Source: Nitrospira sp.
Lineage (GTDB): Bacteria; Nitrospirota; Nitrospiria; Nitrospirales; Nitrospiraceae
Assembly: GCA_020853775.1 (NCBI GenBank)
Contig: JADYYH010000044.1
Span: 1 to 64,000, forward strand
Direction: 5' to 3'
DNA: 64,000 bases
Shown here: positions 1 through 8,701 of the stretch, piece after piece
Layout: the number at the start of each line of letters is the position of its first letter
How positions within the stretch are numbered: the stretch's first letter is position 1
The notes under the pieces: generated by a model
The model's input: only the letters and a program-made list of their open reading frames with translations
What the model was told of the DNA's origin: nothing
The model's database searches: none
Translations under genes and position numbers: made by a program

Positions 1-587
1 GCCGCCACCGAATGGATCAACTTCGTCCGGCTGTCCACGCCGATATGGGCCTTCATGCCAAAGTACCACTGGTTCCCCTTCTTCGTCTGGTGCATCTCTG
101 GATCCCGCTCCTTCGCACGATTCTTCGTGGAACTGGGGGCACTGATGATCGTGGCATCCACAATGGTCCCCCGGGTGATCTGCAGCCCCTGCTCGGCCAG
201 ATACGTCCGGATCAACATAAACAGCTGTTCCCCCAAGTGATGCGCTTCCAGCAGGTGGCGAAACTTGCAAATGGTCGTTTCATCGGGGACGGGCTCACGG
301 CCCAGATCAATCCCCACAAACTGCCGCATGGCCCGCGAGTCATACAGCGCCTCCTCCACGGCTGGATCGGACAGGTTGAACCAATGTTGCAAGAAGTGGA
401 TGCGGAGCATGCGCGCAATGCCGACCGGCGGACGGCCAGCCCCCTCGGCCTTGGGATAAAACGGTGCGATCACCCCGGCCAGGTCACCCCACGGAATCAC
501 GCGGGCCATCTCGTCGAGAAACCGCTCGCGGCGCGTGGCCTTGCGATACCGTTCAAACGAAACCTCCGCAAACGTCTGCTGCTCCAT
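1..587 (-). CDS. IS5-family transposase, partial (C-terminus beyond window edge)
   Basis: Reading leftward from ATG at 585-587 there is an open frame of about 195 codons that runs off the window. It begins MEQQTFAEVSFERYRK and contains the conserved N-terminal IS5/IS903 region (PVGIARMLRIHFLQHWFNL, then VPDETTICKFRHLLE), the first catalytic Asp in GTIVDATII and a second acidic region near HIGVDSRTKLIHSV. The family cuts and pastes insertion sequences with a DDE RNase H-fold domain. The reading frame is intact over the visible part; the last catalytic Glu lies outside. A terminal-repeat-like sequence sits about 60 bases upstream of the start, as expected for the 5' end of the element. It may or may not be functional. 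Confidence 0.9.
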   Translation of the reverse strand, partial: MEQQTFAEVSFERYRKATRRERFLDEMARVIPWGDLAGVIAPFYPKAEGAGRPPVGIARMLRIHFLQHWFNLSDPAVEEALYDSRAMRQFVGIDLGREPVPDETTICKFRHLLEAHHLGEQLFMLIRTYLAEQGLQITRGTIVDATIISAPSSTKNRAKERDPEMHQTKKGNQWYFGMKAHIGVDSRTKLIHSVA

Positions 588-640
588 GGGCACGCCTCCC
601 TCAGGGTGCTGTGCTCTCCCTTACCATATCGCGCGGCGCG

Positions 641-661
641 AATAAATCAGAGATTCCCTAA
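641..661. repeat. Putative left terminal inverted repeat of the IS5 element with CTAA target
   Basis: Read on the minus strand the sequence is GGGAATCTCTGATTTATT, resembling the ends of IS5-group elements, and it lies just outside the transposase start. The outer flank is CTAA at 658-661, which fits the YTAR tetranucleotide target of this family. The matching repeat at the other end is outside the window, so the boundary is inferred. Confidence 0.6.
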
Positions 662-887
662 CCTTTCCGCGAACCACGCCGGCCGCTCGCGAGGCTGCGG
701 GCACCGTCGAAACACGTGTTCCCATCAGCCGATAGGCAACCACCCTCCTCCGGCACTCGCTCCGTTGATTGCGAGAGTGGTCCTGAGGTACGCTAGTCCC
801 TTCCGATTCCCGATTGACGACTGCCAGCCGCCACCTATCGTACAACGCTGAGCGCCACCGCTCAGGTCAACAAAGGAGTGCTCTCGC

Positions 888-2063
888 ATGGCCGGTTTTC
901 CGATTGAAGTCGCAACCCGCATTAAGACGCTGCCTCCCTATCTCTTTGCCGCCATCGACAAGATGAAACAAGAGGCACTTGCGCGCGGAGTCGATATCAT
1001 CAACCTTGGCATCGGGGATCCTGATCTTCCGACACCGGCACCGATCATCGAGAGCCTGTATGAAGCGGCCAAGAATCCGAAACACCACCAATACCCCTCC
1101 TACGAGGGCATGCTGTCATTCCGTAAAGCCGTGGCTGACTGGTATAAGCGACGGTTCAATGTCGTCCTCGATCCGGCGAACGAGGTGCTCACCCTGATCG
1201 GGTCCAAAGAAGGAATCGGGCACGTCCATCTGGCCTTTATCGACCCGGGCGACATCGTCCTGGTGCCCAGCCCGGGATATCCGGTCTATCCGGTTGGCAC
1301 AAGCTTTTGCGGCGGCGTCTCGCACATCATGCCCCTCACGAAGGCCAACGGCTTCCTGCCTGATCTCAATGCCATCCCGAAGGATGTGGCGAAGAAGGCC
1401 AAATTGATGTGGTTGAACTCCCCCAACAATCCGACGTCCGTCATCATGAGCAAGGACTATTTCAAGCGTGTCGTAGAGTTTGCGCAGGAAAATCAGATCA
1501 TTGTTTGCCATGATGCCGCCTACTCGGAAATCTTCTACGACGGCAAGCGGCCGGCCAGCTTCCTCGAAGTCGACGGCGCCAAGGACGTGGGCGTCGAATT
1601 TCATTCCCTTTCCAAAACCTACAACATGACCGGCTGGCGCATCGGATTCGCCGTCGGCCACAAAGAGGTCCTGGCGGGGCTCGGCAGAGTGAAGAGCCAG
1701 CTGGACTCAGGCGTATTCGAAGCCGTGCAAGCGGCCGGCATCACGGCGCTCGGGTTGGATGACTCCGTGACGGACGGATTGCGCAAGCTCTATCAAGAAC
1801 GGCGTGACACCCTCGTTCCGGGATTGAAAAAACTCGGCTTGGAGGTCGATCCGCCTCCCGCGGCCTTCTACATCTGGGTCACGGTGCCGAAAGGATATAC
1901 GTCTGCCTCCTTCACCGCCCATCTGCTGGAAAAGGCCGGCATTGTCACCACCCCGGGTAACGGCTTCGGCGCGCCCGGCGAGGGGTATGTCCGTATGACC
2001 GTCTGCACGACAAAGGAACGGCTGGCGGAAGCGGTGGAACGAATTCGCAAGGCGGGGTTCTAG
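888..2063 (+). CDS. dapL: LL-diaminopimelate aminotransferase
   Basis: A 391-residue fold-type I PLP aminotransferase that converts tetrahydrodipicolinate directly to LL-2,6-diaminopimelate with glutamate as amino donor, in the cytoplasm. Visible features: substrate and phosphate segment INLGIGDPDLPTP (residues 38-50), LNSPNNPT (177-183) and the PLP lysine in SLSKTYNMTGWRIGF (Lys243). The start has a good AGGAG ribosome site ten bases upstream. dapA, dapB and lysA lie at 14-17 kb in a separate operon, and no dapC/D/E is seen, which supports the DapL shortcut. Other class I/II aminotransferases look alike, so the exact substrate is inferred from sequence resemblance and the lysine genes nearby. 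Confidence 0.88.
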   Translation: MAGFPIEVATRIKTLPPYLFAAIDKMKQEALARGVDIINLGIGDPDLPTPAPIIESLYEAAKNPKHHQYPSYEGMLSFRKAVADWYKRRFNVVLDPANEVLTLIGSKEGIGHVHLAFIDPGDIVLVPSPGYPVYPVGTSFCGGVSHIMPLTKANGFLPDLNAIPKDVAKKAKLMWLNSPNNPTSVIMSKDYFKRVVEFAQENQIIVCHDAAYSEIFYDGKRPASFLEVDGAKDVGVEFHSLSKTYNMTGWRIGFAVGHKEVLAGLGRVKSQLDSGVFEAVQAAGITALGLDDSVTDGLRKLYQERRDTLVPGLKKLGLEVDPPPAAFYIWVTVPKGYTSASFTAHLLEKAGIVTTPGNGFGAPGEGYVRMTVCTTKERLAEAVERIRKAGF

Positions 2064-2110
2064 GGCTGATCCACTAGTCAGCACGCGGCACGCTGAGCGG
2101 TCTACAGATT

Positions 2111-2674
2111 ATGGCAACAGCCTTTATCGGATTCGGCTCCAACCTGGGCAATCGGATCGACTTTTGTGATCGGGCCGTCACCCTCCTCGGGCTGTTGCCG
2201 CATTCCCGGCTGGATGCGGTCTCGTCGTTGTATGAAACCGAACCGATTGAGGACGGAGCCGCTCCGGGCCACGCATGGTTCCTGAATGGCGCCGTGCAAA
2301 TCGAAACGAACATCACCCCGAAGAGCCTGCTTGAAATCTGCCGCGAAATCGAACGGGCACTCGGACGAGATCAAGACAATCGCAAGGGGCCGCGTACGCT
2401 CGATCTCGACCTCCTACTGTATGATGAGTGTGTGCTGAATGAGCCGGGTCTCATTATCCCCCATCCTCGCCTCCATCAGCGTCGCTTCGTTCTGGCGCCT
2501 TTGGTTGAGCTGGATCCCGATCGACGCCATCCCGTGATCGGACAACGCCTTCGTGAACTTCTGGAGACAGTGGCCGATCATTCAGTCGTCCGCCTCCTCG
2601 ACCCTCAACCGAACTCCCGTTACGGCTCGAGACCGGCCTGTAGTCTACCTCCTATGAAGAGTCCCCACGCGTGA
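2111..2674 (+). CDS. folK: 2-amino-4-hydroxy-6-hydroxymethyldihydropteridine pyrophosphokinase
   Basis: A 187-residue cytoplasmic enzyme of folate synthesis that transfers pyrophosphate from ATP to hydroxymethyl-dihydropterin. Family signatures are clear: FIGFGSNLGNR near the N-terminus (residues 5-15), SSLYETEPI, FLNGAVQIET, the IERALGRDQDNRKGPRTLDLDLLLYD block (the RxxxxGPRxLDxDLL motif) and the IPHPRLHQRRFVLAPL motif. Length is slightly above the usual 160 because of a short unconserved C-terminal tail. The stop codon overlaps the GTG start of panC by four bases, indicating translational coupling; dapL precedes it by 47 bases. Confidence 0.95.
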   Translation: MATAFIGFGSNLGNRIDFCDRAVTLLGLLPHSRLDAVSSLYETEPIEDGAAPGHAWFLNGAVQIETNITPKSLLEICREIERALGRDQDNRKGPRTLDLDLLLYDECVLNEPGLIIPHPRLHQRRFVLAPLVELDPDRRHPVIGQRLRELLETVADHSVVRLLDPQPNSRYGSRPACSLPPMKSPHA

Positions 2675-3528
2675 ACATCATCCGCACCACTTCGGCCATG
2701 ACCGACTGGAGCCGCCGCCTGCATCGAGAGGGAGTGACCATCGGGTTTGTCCCGACCATGGGGGCGTTGCATGAGGGACATCGCGCGTTGATTCGTGCCG
2801 CTCGATTGGCTTGCGATGCCGTGGTCGTCAGCATTTTTGTCAATCCGACCCAGTTTGGGCCGGCCGAAGACCTGGCGAAATATCCACGCCAGCTTCGACT
2901 CGACCGTGCGCTGTGCGCAAAAGAGGGAGTCGATGCGATCTTCGCCCCTCCCGCCGAGGCCATGTATCCGGCCGGGTTTCAGACCATCGTGGCGGTCCCA
3001 ACACTGGCACGACTGTGGGAAGGCGCGGCACGCCCACATCATTTTCAAGGCGTGGCCACCGTCGTGACGAAATTATTGTCGTTGGTCCAGCCTGATATCA
3101 GTTGGTTCGGCCAAAAAGATTTTCAACAAGCCGCGCTGGTCCGCCGACTTGCCAAGGACCTCCATCTGCCGGGGATGTTGAGGGTTCATCCGACCGTCCG
3201 CGAACGCGACGGCTTAGCACTCAGTTCACGTAATGTGTATCTCTCCGCCCAGCAACGGGAGGCCGCACCTGTGCTCTATCGCGCACTGCAGGCCGGCGCT
3301 GCCGCCATCCGTGGTGGCGAACGGCGAGGTGAACGCATACAACGCCTGATGGCGCAGACCGTCAAGGCACAGCGGTCGGTCACTGCGGAGTATCTCGCCG
3401 TCTGTGATCCTTCCACGCTGGAGCTGTTACCGATACTCCAGCGCCACGCCATTCTCCTCGGTGCCATTCGCGTCGGCAGCGTCCGCCTCCTGGACAATAT
3501 GCCGGTGGCGATCAGACGCAAGCCCTGA
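2671..3528 (+). CDS. panC: Pantothenate synthetase (pantoate-beta-alanine ligase)
   Basis: A 285-residue enzyme that joins pantoate and beta-alanine with ATP in the coenzyme A pathway. It shows the HIGH-type nucleotide motif GFVPTMGALHEGH, the pantoate-binding VVSIFVNPTQFGPAEDLAKYPR stretch split over residues 50-75, FGQKDFQQAALVRR, and LALSSRNVYLS, the KMSKS counterpart. It starts at a GTG embedded in the folK stop (GTGA). Length is normal for the family. No panB or panD is in the window. The gene ends a short rightward operon and faces the leftward PilZ gene, with about 80 bases between them. Confidence 0.96.
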   Translation: MNIIRTTSAMTDWSRRLHREGVTIGFVPTMGALHEGHRALIRAARLACDAVVVSIFVNPTQFGPAEDLAKYPRQLRLDRALCAKEGVDAIFAPPAEAMYPAGFQTIVAVPTLARLWEGAARPHHFQGVATVVTKLLSLVQPDISWFGQKDFQQAALVRRLAKDLHLPGMLRVHPTVRERDGLALSSRNVYLSAQQREAAPVLYRALQAGAAAIRGGERRGERIQRLMAQTVKAQRSVTAEYLAVCDPSTLELLPILQRHAILLGAIRVGSVRLLDNMPVAIRRKP

Positions 3529-3607
3529 ACAGGAAGTTGGTGGAATACCTGGGCTTCGCATGGAGGCAGGCCTGTTCCACTATGAAAACGCTGACCTGAT
3601 CTTGAGA

Positions 3608-4117
3608 TTAGACGGAAATGCGAGGAGGCGCTTGCTGGTAGGCAAGCAGTTCTAGGATCAATTGCCCCATGCGCTGCTTGTCTTCAGGTTGGAACTCCAG
3701 AAATTTCATCCCGATCGACTGAGGTTGAATCGAGCAGATCATCGCCGCATCGACCTTGATATCCGGTTGCCCGGACGGGCCGTGGAGCACGAACCTGACG
3801 AACGTCCCGCGAGGAAGCGTTGTGGTCGCCTGCAAGGTACAGCCGCCCATGGAAATGTCGGTGACGACTCCTCCGGCCGCCGGGTGATCCAGAATCAGCG
3901 TCGCCGCAAAATTCACGGACAGCCGACGATATTCACGGCGATCAAATTCCTGCGTGGTCAGCCGGTTCCCCGGTCTGCGGGCCTGAAAACGAGTCGTACA
4001 GAGCTGACAACGAACCTGAAAAATAGACAGCCGGTTCAACGTCTTCTCGATAAGACTTGTCCCTGACGTCACCCTGACGCAGGGCGTGCCGCAGGCCGGA
4101 CAATACAACTCTTTCAT
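3608..4117 (-). CDS. Zinc-ribbon plus PilZ domain protein
   Basis: A 169-residue two-domain protein. The first 45 residues form a small zinc ribbon (YCPACG, then VRCQLCTTRF, two CxxC knuckles); a PilZ domain follows, with the c-di-GMP-binding RxxxR in RREYRR and the DxSxxG motif as DISMGG. PilZ domains bind cyclic di-GMP and usually modulate motility, secretion or polysaccharide output. I chose ATG at 4115-4117, one base after the stop of the MazG-like gene, because the longer frame runs back into that gene. It is the last gene of rmuC-mazG-like-pilZ. The zinc-ribbon half closely resembles the free-standing 47-residue proteins at 30.2 and 30.5 kb. Confidence 0.85.
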   Translation of the reverse strand: MKELYCPACGTPCVRVTSGTSLIEKTLNRLSIFQVRCQLCTTRFQARRPGNRLTTQEFDRREYRRLSVNFAATLILDHPAAGGVVTDISMGGCTLQATTTLPRGTFVRFVLHGPSGQPDIKVDAAMICSIQPQSIGMKFLEFQPEDKQRMGQLILELLAYQQAPPRISV

Positions 4118-4118
4118 A

Positions 4119-4553
4119 CTACGCCTCTGACTCCTGCATCCCGGTTTCCGCATGCGAGATGGAGCCCACGCTGCCGGACACCTGTCTTGCGAGCAGTGGT
4201 TTGACGTCCGCCGGAGAATAGGTTGGGGGTTTCACCCACTTCCCATCCTCCCGCTTATAGCCGCCGACCTTGCTCAAATTCGATCGATGAACCTCGCGGA
4301 AGACCGGATCCATATCCACTCCGTAGGAGACCGCCGTACCATAGACAACATACAACAAGTCAGCCAGCTCTTTCGCCACCGCCGGTAGGTCTTGTGCGGT
4401 CATGGCTTCCTGAAGCTCGGCAAACTCCTCTTGAATGAGCCGCACCCGCAACTGCCGGATGGCGTCAGGAGGAATTGCCGGCTTCTCCCCGACCGGTATA
4501 TCAAACTTGCGGTGAAACTCAGCGACCATGTCCTGGGGCTGCTTCATCCTCAC
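4119..4553 (-). CDS. MazG-like nucleotide pyrophosphohydrolase family protein
   Basis: A 144-residue, mostly helical protein with the all-alpha NTP pyrophosphatase signature: EEFAELQEAM (ExxE) followed by KELADLLYVVYGTAVSYGVD (ExxD-type metal site). The family hydrolyses nucleoside triphosphates or phosphoribosyl-ATP; HEVHRSNLSK-like text (REVHRSNLSKVGG) and the KREDGKWVKPP segment are typical of the phosphoribosyl-ATP pyrophosphohydrolase-like subgroup. The substrate cannot be told from sequence. Its start overlaps the rmuC stop by four bases and its stop is one base before the PilZ start, so the three are co-translated. Confidence 0.8.
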   Translation of the reverse strand: MRMKQPQDMVAEFHRKFDIPVGEKPAIPPDAIRQLRVRLIQEEFAELQEAMTAQDLPAVAKELADLLYVVYGTAVSYGVDMDPVFREVHRSNLSKVGGYKREDGKWVKPPTYSPADVKPLLARQVSGSVGSISHAETGMQESEA

Positions 4554-5959
4554 GTCCTCAAATCTTCAGCCGCACACGAAAGTCCTGCCCTCGGCTCAAT
4601 ACTGGTGGATTCCAGCATCGCGAGGTCTTTCTCAGATGATATCCCGAGGTCTTTAAATTTTCTAGCGGCAGGCCATACCCTCGTTTCCAACGACGCCACC
4701 GCCTTGTTATAGGCCCCGACGCTTTTCCCTAACGCCTGGCCGATATCATTGAGATGGTCAGTGAGCACCGCCATCCGCTCGTAGAGATCCTTCCCCAGCC
4801 GCCCCGCCAATTCGGCATGTTCGGTCAATTGTTCCTGTCGCCATCCATAGGCGACGGCGCGCAGCAGCGCCATCAGCGTGGTTGGCGTGGCGAGGACGAC
4901 CCCTTGAGCGAAGCCATCCTCGATCAGGGTGGGATCCTGCTCCAAGGCGGCGCCGAGAAACTGCTCGCCGGGCAAAAACAACACGACAAACTCCGGCGTC
5001 TGCCCGAACTGCGCCCAATAGGCCTTCAGGCTGAGCGCGTCCATTCTGCTTCGCACCTGGCTTGCATGGCGACGCAGGTGCGCCTGCCGCTGCGGCTCAT
5101 CCTGGGCTTCGTACGCATCCAGATAGGCGGCCAAGACCGTTTTGGCATCGACCACGATCTGGCGGCCCGCCGGCAGATACACCACCATGTCGGGACGGAG
5201 CAGTCCTTCCATGGAGTCGACCGAGTCCTGCTCCATAAAATCGCAATGTGTCACCATCCCCGCCAGTTCAGCCACGCGGCGGAGAGTCATTTCTCCCCAT
5301 CGACCGCGCACCGCGGGAGCCCGCAAGGCCTTCACCAGATTGCTGGTTTCCTGCTGGAGCCGCTGGTGGGATTCGGCCATGAACTTCAACTGCTGGTCCA
5401 GGCCGCCGTATTCCCGCTGGCGAAGCTGTTCGGCCTGTTGGAGTTGCTCTCGATAACGTTGGAGCGATTCTTCGAGCGGCTTCACCAGTTCGCCGATCGC
5501 CTGGTGGCGCTGGGACAACTCCCCTTTGGCTTCTGCGTGCAAGGTTTCGAAGGACGCACGGGCGAGGTTCAGGAACGCGTCATTATTTTGTTTCAGGGCT
5601 TGTCCGGACAAGGCCTCGAAGGATTCATGTAACTCCTGCCGCGCCTGACTCAACATCGTCTTTTGGTCTTCCACGCTCCGGCTGAGGACTTCCATGCGCG
5701 TTTCGGCTTTCGTCCGGCATTCCTGGGACTCGGCCAGCGCCTGCCGCAAGTGCCCGACTTCAGACTGTTGTGTGTCGAACCGCTGTTGCAGCACCACCGC
5801 CAAGGCATCAGCCCTCTGTGCACGCTCCCCGCTTTCGAGCAACTGAGCCTGAACCCGGGAATACGTGCGAGCGGTGACCCACCATCCGGTGACCAAGGCA
5901 CCGATCCCGACGCCGGCTACTCCACCCGCGACAAAGGTAGCTGAGGTGACATCGATCAT
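4550..5959 (-). CDS. rmuC: DNA recombination protein RmuC
   Basis: A 469-residue RmuC-family protein with an N-terminal membrane segment (residues about 8-29), a long coiled-coil stretch (about 35-200) and the conserved nuclease-like core containing RGRWGEMTLRRVAELAGM, PDMVVYLPAGRQIVVDAKT and EFVVLFLPGEQFL. RmuC limits inversions and rearrangements at small inverted repeats and is thought to have an endonuclease fold. It heads a leftward three-gene unit with the MazG-like and PilZ proteins. Function is by family only. Confidence 0.93.
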   Translation of the reverse strand: MIDVTSATFVAGGVAGVGIGALVTGWWVTARTYSRVQAQLLESGERAQRADALAVVLQQRFDTQQSEVGHLRQALAESQECRTKAETRMEVLSRSVEDQKTMLSQARQELHESFEALSGQALKQNNDAFLNLARASFETLHAEAKGELSQRHQAIGELVKPLEESLQRYREQLQQAEQLRQREYGGLDQQLKFMAESHQRLQQETSNLVKALRAPAVRGRWGEMTLRRVAELAGMVTHCDFMEQDSVDSMEGLLRPDMVVYLPAGRQIVVDAKTVLAAYLDAYEAQDEPQRQAHLRRHASQVRSRMDALSLKAYWAQFGQTPEFVVLFLPGEQFLGAALEQDPTLIEDGFAQGVVLATPTTLMALLRAVAYGWRQEQLTEHAELAGRLGKDLYERMAVLTDHLNDIGQALGKSVGAYNKAVASLETRVWPAARKFKDLGISSEKDLAMLESTSIEPRAGLSCAAEDLRT

Positions 5960-6054
5960 GATGCATCCTTCTCAATACAGAGCATCGCCACCATGCCTCT
6001 CACCCGCCCGTTGTAGGGAAATCGCGTAGAGGGTACGAGAAACCAGATCAAACG

Positions 6055-8685
6055 TCAAGGGACCAATCGGCTGATGGTGCCTGTTGAACTCACAATTTGA
6101 ACCTGCTCATCTTCGCGCAAGAGGGTCGTGGCATAGGGCACATTGACCAGGACCGGAAGGCCGTATTCCCTCGCGATAATGGCGCCATGTGACAGGGTAC
6201 CGCCCATTTCAGCGATGAGGCCGGCCGCGACACCAAATAGCGGCGCCATCCCCGGATCGATCACCGGCACGACGAGAATGTCGCCCGGCCGCACGCGCTG
6301 CCAATCCTGGGTAGAACGGACGATGCGGACGGGACCAGTCGTCGTTCCCGCGCTGACAGCAATGCCTCGCAACAATCCATCGGGCACTTGGCCAGCCAGG
6401 GGAATTCCCTGCTCGAGCACCGCTTCCCAATCCCGAATCGTGTCCGGCACCTGCAATGCGTGGTGACGCACCCATTCCTCTCGACGGCCTTGGACAAGCC
6501 GTTGCCAATCTCTTTGTGCCCCCTCACTCAATACGGCTCGCTCGTCCATGGTGAGATAAAACATGTCGTCAGGTTGACCCAGAATTCCTTGCTCCACCAT
6601 TCGCCCGCCGAGTTGAAGCAGCAGATGGCGCACGGCCGTGGAATAGTAGAGTAAGTGGTGACGATTCGCCTCCCGCAGCGCGCAAAAACGGCTCAGCCGT
6701 CGATACCACCAGCGAAAAAACACCCCTCGATGACGCCGCCAGCCAAACCGCCGATGAATCTCCGCGAGCGCCGATTGACGCCGCTCCGTCTGCTGAGCCA
6801 TGACATCGCCCGGCGGAACGGCCTTGCCGTCACGCAACTGTGTCTGCAGCAGCATCAAGACGGAATCGGGCTGGTCTGCAATGCGCGGGGACATGATGTC
6901 CGACTCTCCGACTGCGCGGTGTCCGTAGTCCGCCAGATACTCTTCAAACCGTCGCAGAAATCCGGTGCCGGCGAGGGCCTCTCGGAATCCGGAGGCCGCC
7001 CACCCTTCTGAGAGAAACCATCGCTGAACAACGATCTCGCTCCTCGCAACCTCGACCAATTCCGCCAGACGCAGAATGTGCTGTGCACTGATCACGCTCC
7101 CTTGTCCTTGCAATGAGGCGTTCAGCAACTCGCGCCAGTCTTCTCCCAGCCACCCAGGAAGAAAGGCGCCCATCGCCTGCAGACTCTGCGCGACCCCTCC
7201 CGCGATTCCGAACGTCACCTCGTGCGTATCGAGCCATTGCCCCAGACGGTCCAGTGTCGCCGCCAGTTCCTTCGCGGAAAGGTGTCGGACACGGTCGGAC
7301 TGATAGGTCTCCGCCATGCGTTTCATGGCGACAAAATGCTCCGGCCCCTCCCGGACTACTCTGCGCCATTCCCGCATCATCAAGAAGCCGGCGCGAACAA
7401 GCGCGAGACCATTCACGGGACGCACCGAAGGCGTAAACCCCAATGGCTCCCCGCCCATCTGCTCGGTTAAGAATGACGGATTGCCGTGGAGTTGCGTCAC
7501 CAGAGCATAAAACAAGGTGACGTTGAGATAGGGGCGGCCGTGCATGACGCGAACGGACGACAGTCCGTCCGGAATCGTGCAGCCGAGTCGTCGATAGGGA
7601 GCAACGATATAGGCATCCATGAACCGCTCAAGAAACGAGAGACCCAATGGGCTGGGCAGTTCCGGCATGGTTTCTTTCAAATTGGCCCGCGTCCACTCGC
7701 ATTCGTCATTTGTCAGGGCCGGGGAAGGTTGTACCGCGGTGATCGGCCGCGCCTGAACCACCCACAACTGATCAACGTCCCACACCCACTCGAGGTCTAC
7801 CGGATGTCGAAAGGCAGCTTCAATGTGCTTCGACACGTTGGCCAATTCGAAAAGCTGCGCATCGGACAAGGAGGACGGCTTCTGTGCGGTTCCAGAAATC
7901 GTCTCGGTGTGGACTCCAGCAGGCGTGGACAGCAATTTCTGCTGTTTGGTTGCCAGCATACGTCGCCGGATGCGAAGCGGACGCCCTTTGGCCTCGTCCA
8001 CTTCGACGACATACTGATCGGGAATCACCTCGCCGCTGACCAGGGATGAGGCGAGACCGGGCACTGCGTTGACGACGACCTGCGAGGTGCGTCCCGTGAC
8101 AGGATGGATCGAGTAGACCACGCCGGCCACCGTGGCCTGCAGCAGCGGCTGAATCACCACGGCCATGGATGGGCAGGCTATCGGACTGCTCGTCCTGAGG
8201 GCATATTCGAACGCAGCATCAGACCACAACGACAGCCAGCAGTCGCAAATCCCGCGTAACACTTCGAAAGACGATAGGCCGAGCGACGTGTGATAGAGCC
8301 CGGCCGCACTGGCTTGCTCGACATCTTCATTCGTTGCAGAGGATCGCACGGCCCAACGTGTCGCCGGATCGTGTGCCAGGCCGGCGAGCCGCCGTTCCAA
8401 CGCAGACGAAAAGTCTGCCGGCCACACCTGTCTGAGTACACACTCCTGAATTCGCGACCGTTCCCGGGTTCGCTCCTCCTGTGACGCCTGCAGCACTCTG
8501 CGCCACACCTCTTCGGCATCGATTCCGCCTGCGGTCAGGGCATGATGGTAGACTGTTGTCGGGATGCACAATCCTCGTGGCACGGCGAAACCAGCCGCCA
8601 GCAAACGGCTTAAGCCGACAGCCTTGCCCCCGACCAGGCTCGGATCGCGACTCTCCTCAAGGGAGAGAATGAGTGGCTGAGTCAT
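6055..8685 (-). CDS. PEP-utilising dikinase with rifampicin-phosphotransferase-like architecture
   Basis: An 876-residue phosphotransferase. The N-terminal third is a PPDK_N/ATP-grasp domain (SLVGGKAVGLSRLLAAGFAVPRG; RSSATNEDVEQASAAGLYHT; VDLEWVWD). A long middle region without close motifs follows, and a swivelling phosphohistidine domain ends the protein (GGTLSHGAIIAREYGLPVLV; His about residue 833, 43 residues from the end). The TIM-barrel that ends true PEP synthase and pyruvate phosphate dikinase is absent. This order and length match rifampicin phosphotransferases, which use ATP to phosphorylate a substrate held by the middle domain. I use ATG at 8683-8685 since an upstream TTG at 8712 overlaps the glycerate kinase gene. 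It follows the glycerate kinase gene closely. Confidence 0.8.
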   Translation of the reverse strand: MTQPLILSLEESRDPSLVGGKAVGLSRLLAAGFAVPRGLCIPTTVYHHALTAGGIDAEEVWRRVLQASQEERTRERSRIQECVLRQVWPADFSSALERRLAGLAHDPATRWAVRSSATNEDVEQASAAGLYHTSLGLSSFEVLRGICDCWLSLWSDAAFEYALRTSSPIACPSMAVVIQPLLQATVAGVVYSIHPVTGRTSQVVVNAVPGLASSLVSGEVIPDQYVVEVDEAKGRPLRIRRRMLATKQQKLLSTPAGVHTETISGTAQKPSSLSDAQLFELANVSKHIEAAFRHPVDLEWVWDVDQLWVVQARPITAVQPSPALTNDECEWTRANLKETMPELPSPLGLSFLERFMDAYIVAPYRRLGCTIPDGLSSVRVMHGRPYLNVTLFYALVTQLHGNPSFLTEQMGGEPLGFTPSVRPVNGLALVRAGFLMMREWRRVVREGPEHFVAMKRMAETYQSDRVRHLSAKELAATLDRLGQWLDTHEVTFGIAGGVAQSLQAMGAFLPGWLGEDWRELLNASLQGQGSVISAQHILRLAELVEVARSEIVVQRWFLSEGWAASGFREALAGTGFLRRFEEYLADYGHRAVGESDIMSPRIADQPDSVLMLLQTQLRDGKAVPPGDVMAQQTERRQSALAEIHRRFGWRRHRGVFFRWWYRRLSRFCALREANRHHLLYYSTAVRHLLLQLGGRMVEQGILGQPDDMFYLTMDERAVLSEGAQRDWQRLVQGRREEWVRHHALQVPDTIRDWEAVLEQGIPLAGQVPDGLLRGIAVSAGTTTGPVRIVRSTQDWQRVRPGDILVVPVIDPGMAPLFGVAAGLIAEMGGTLSHGAIIAREYGLPVLVNVPYATTLLREDEQVQIVSSTGTISRLVP

Positions 8686-8701
8686 GGAGGGGGGATAGTA
8701 C

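Noticed and set aside
1116-1661. A 181-residue frame antisense to dapL
   Set aside because: It lies wholly inside a clearly coding gene and shows no domain.
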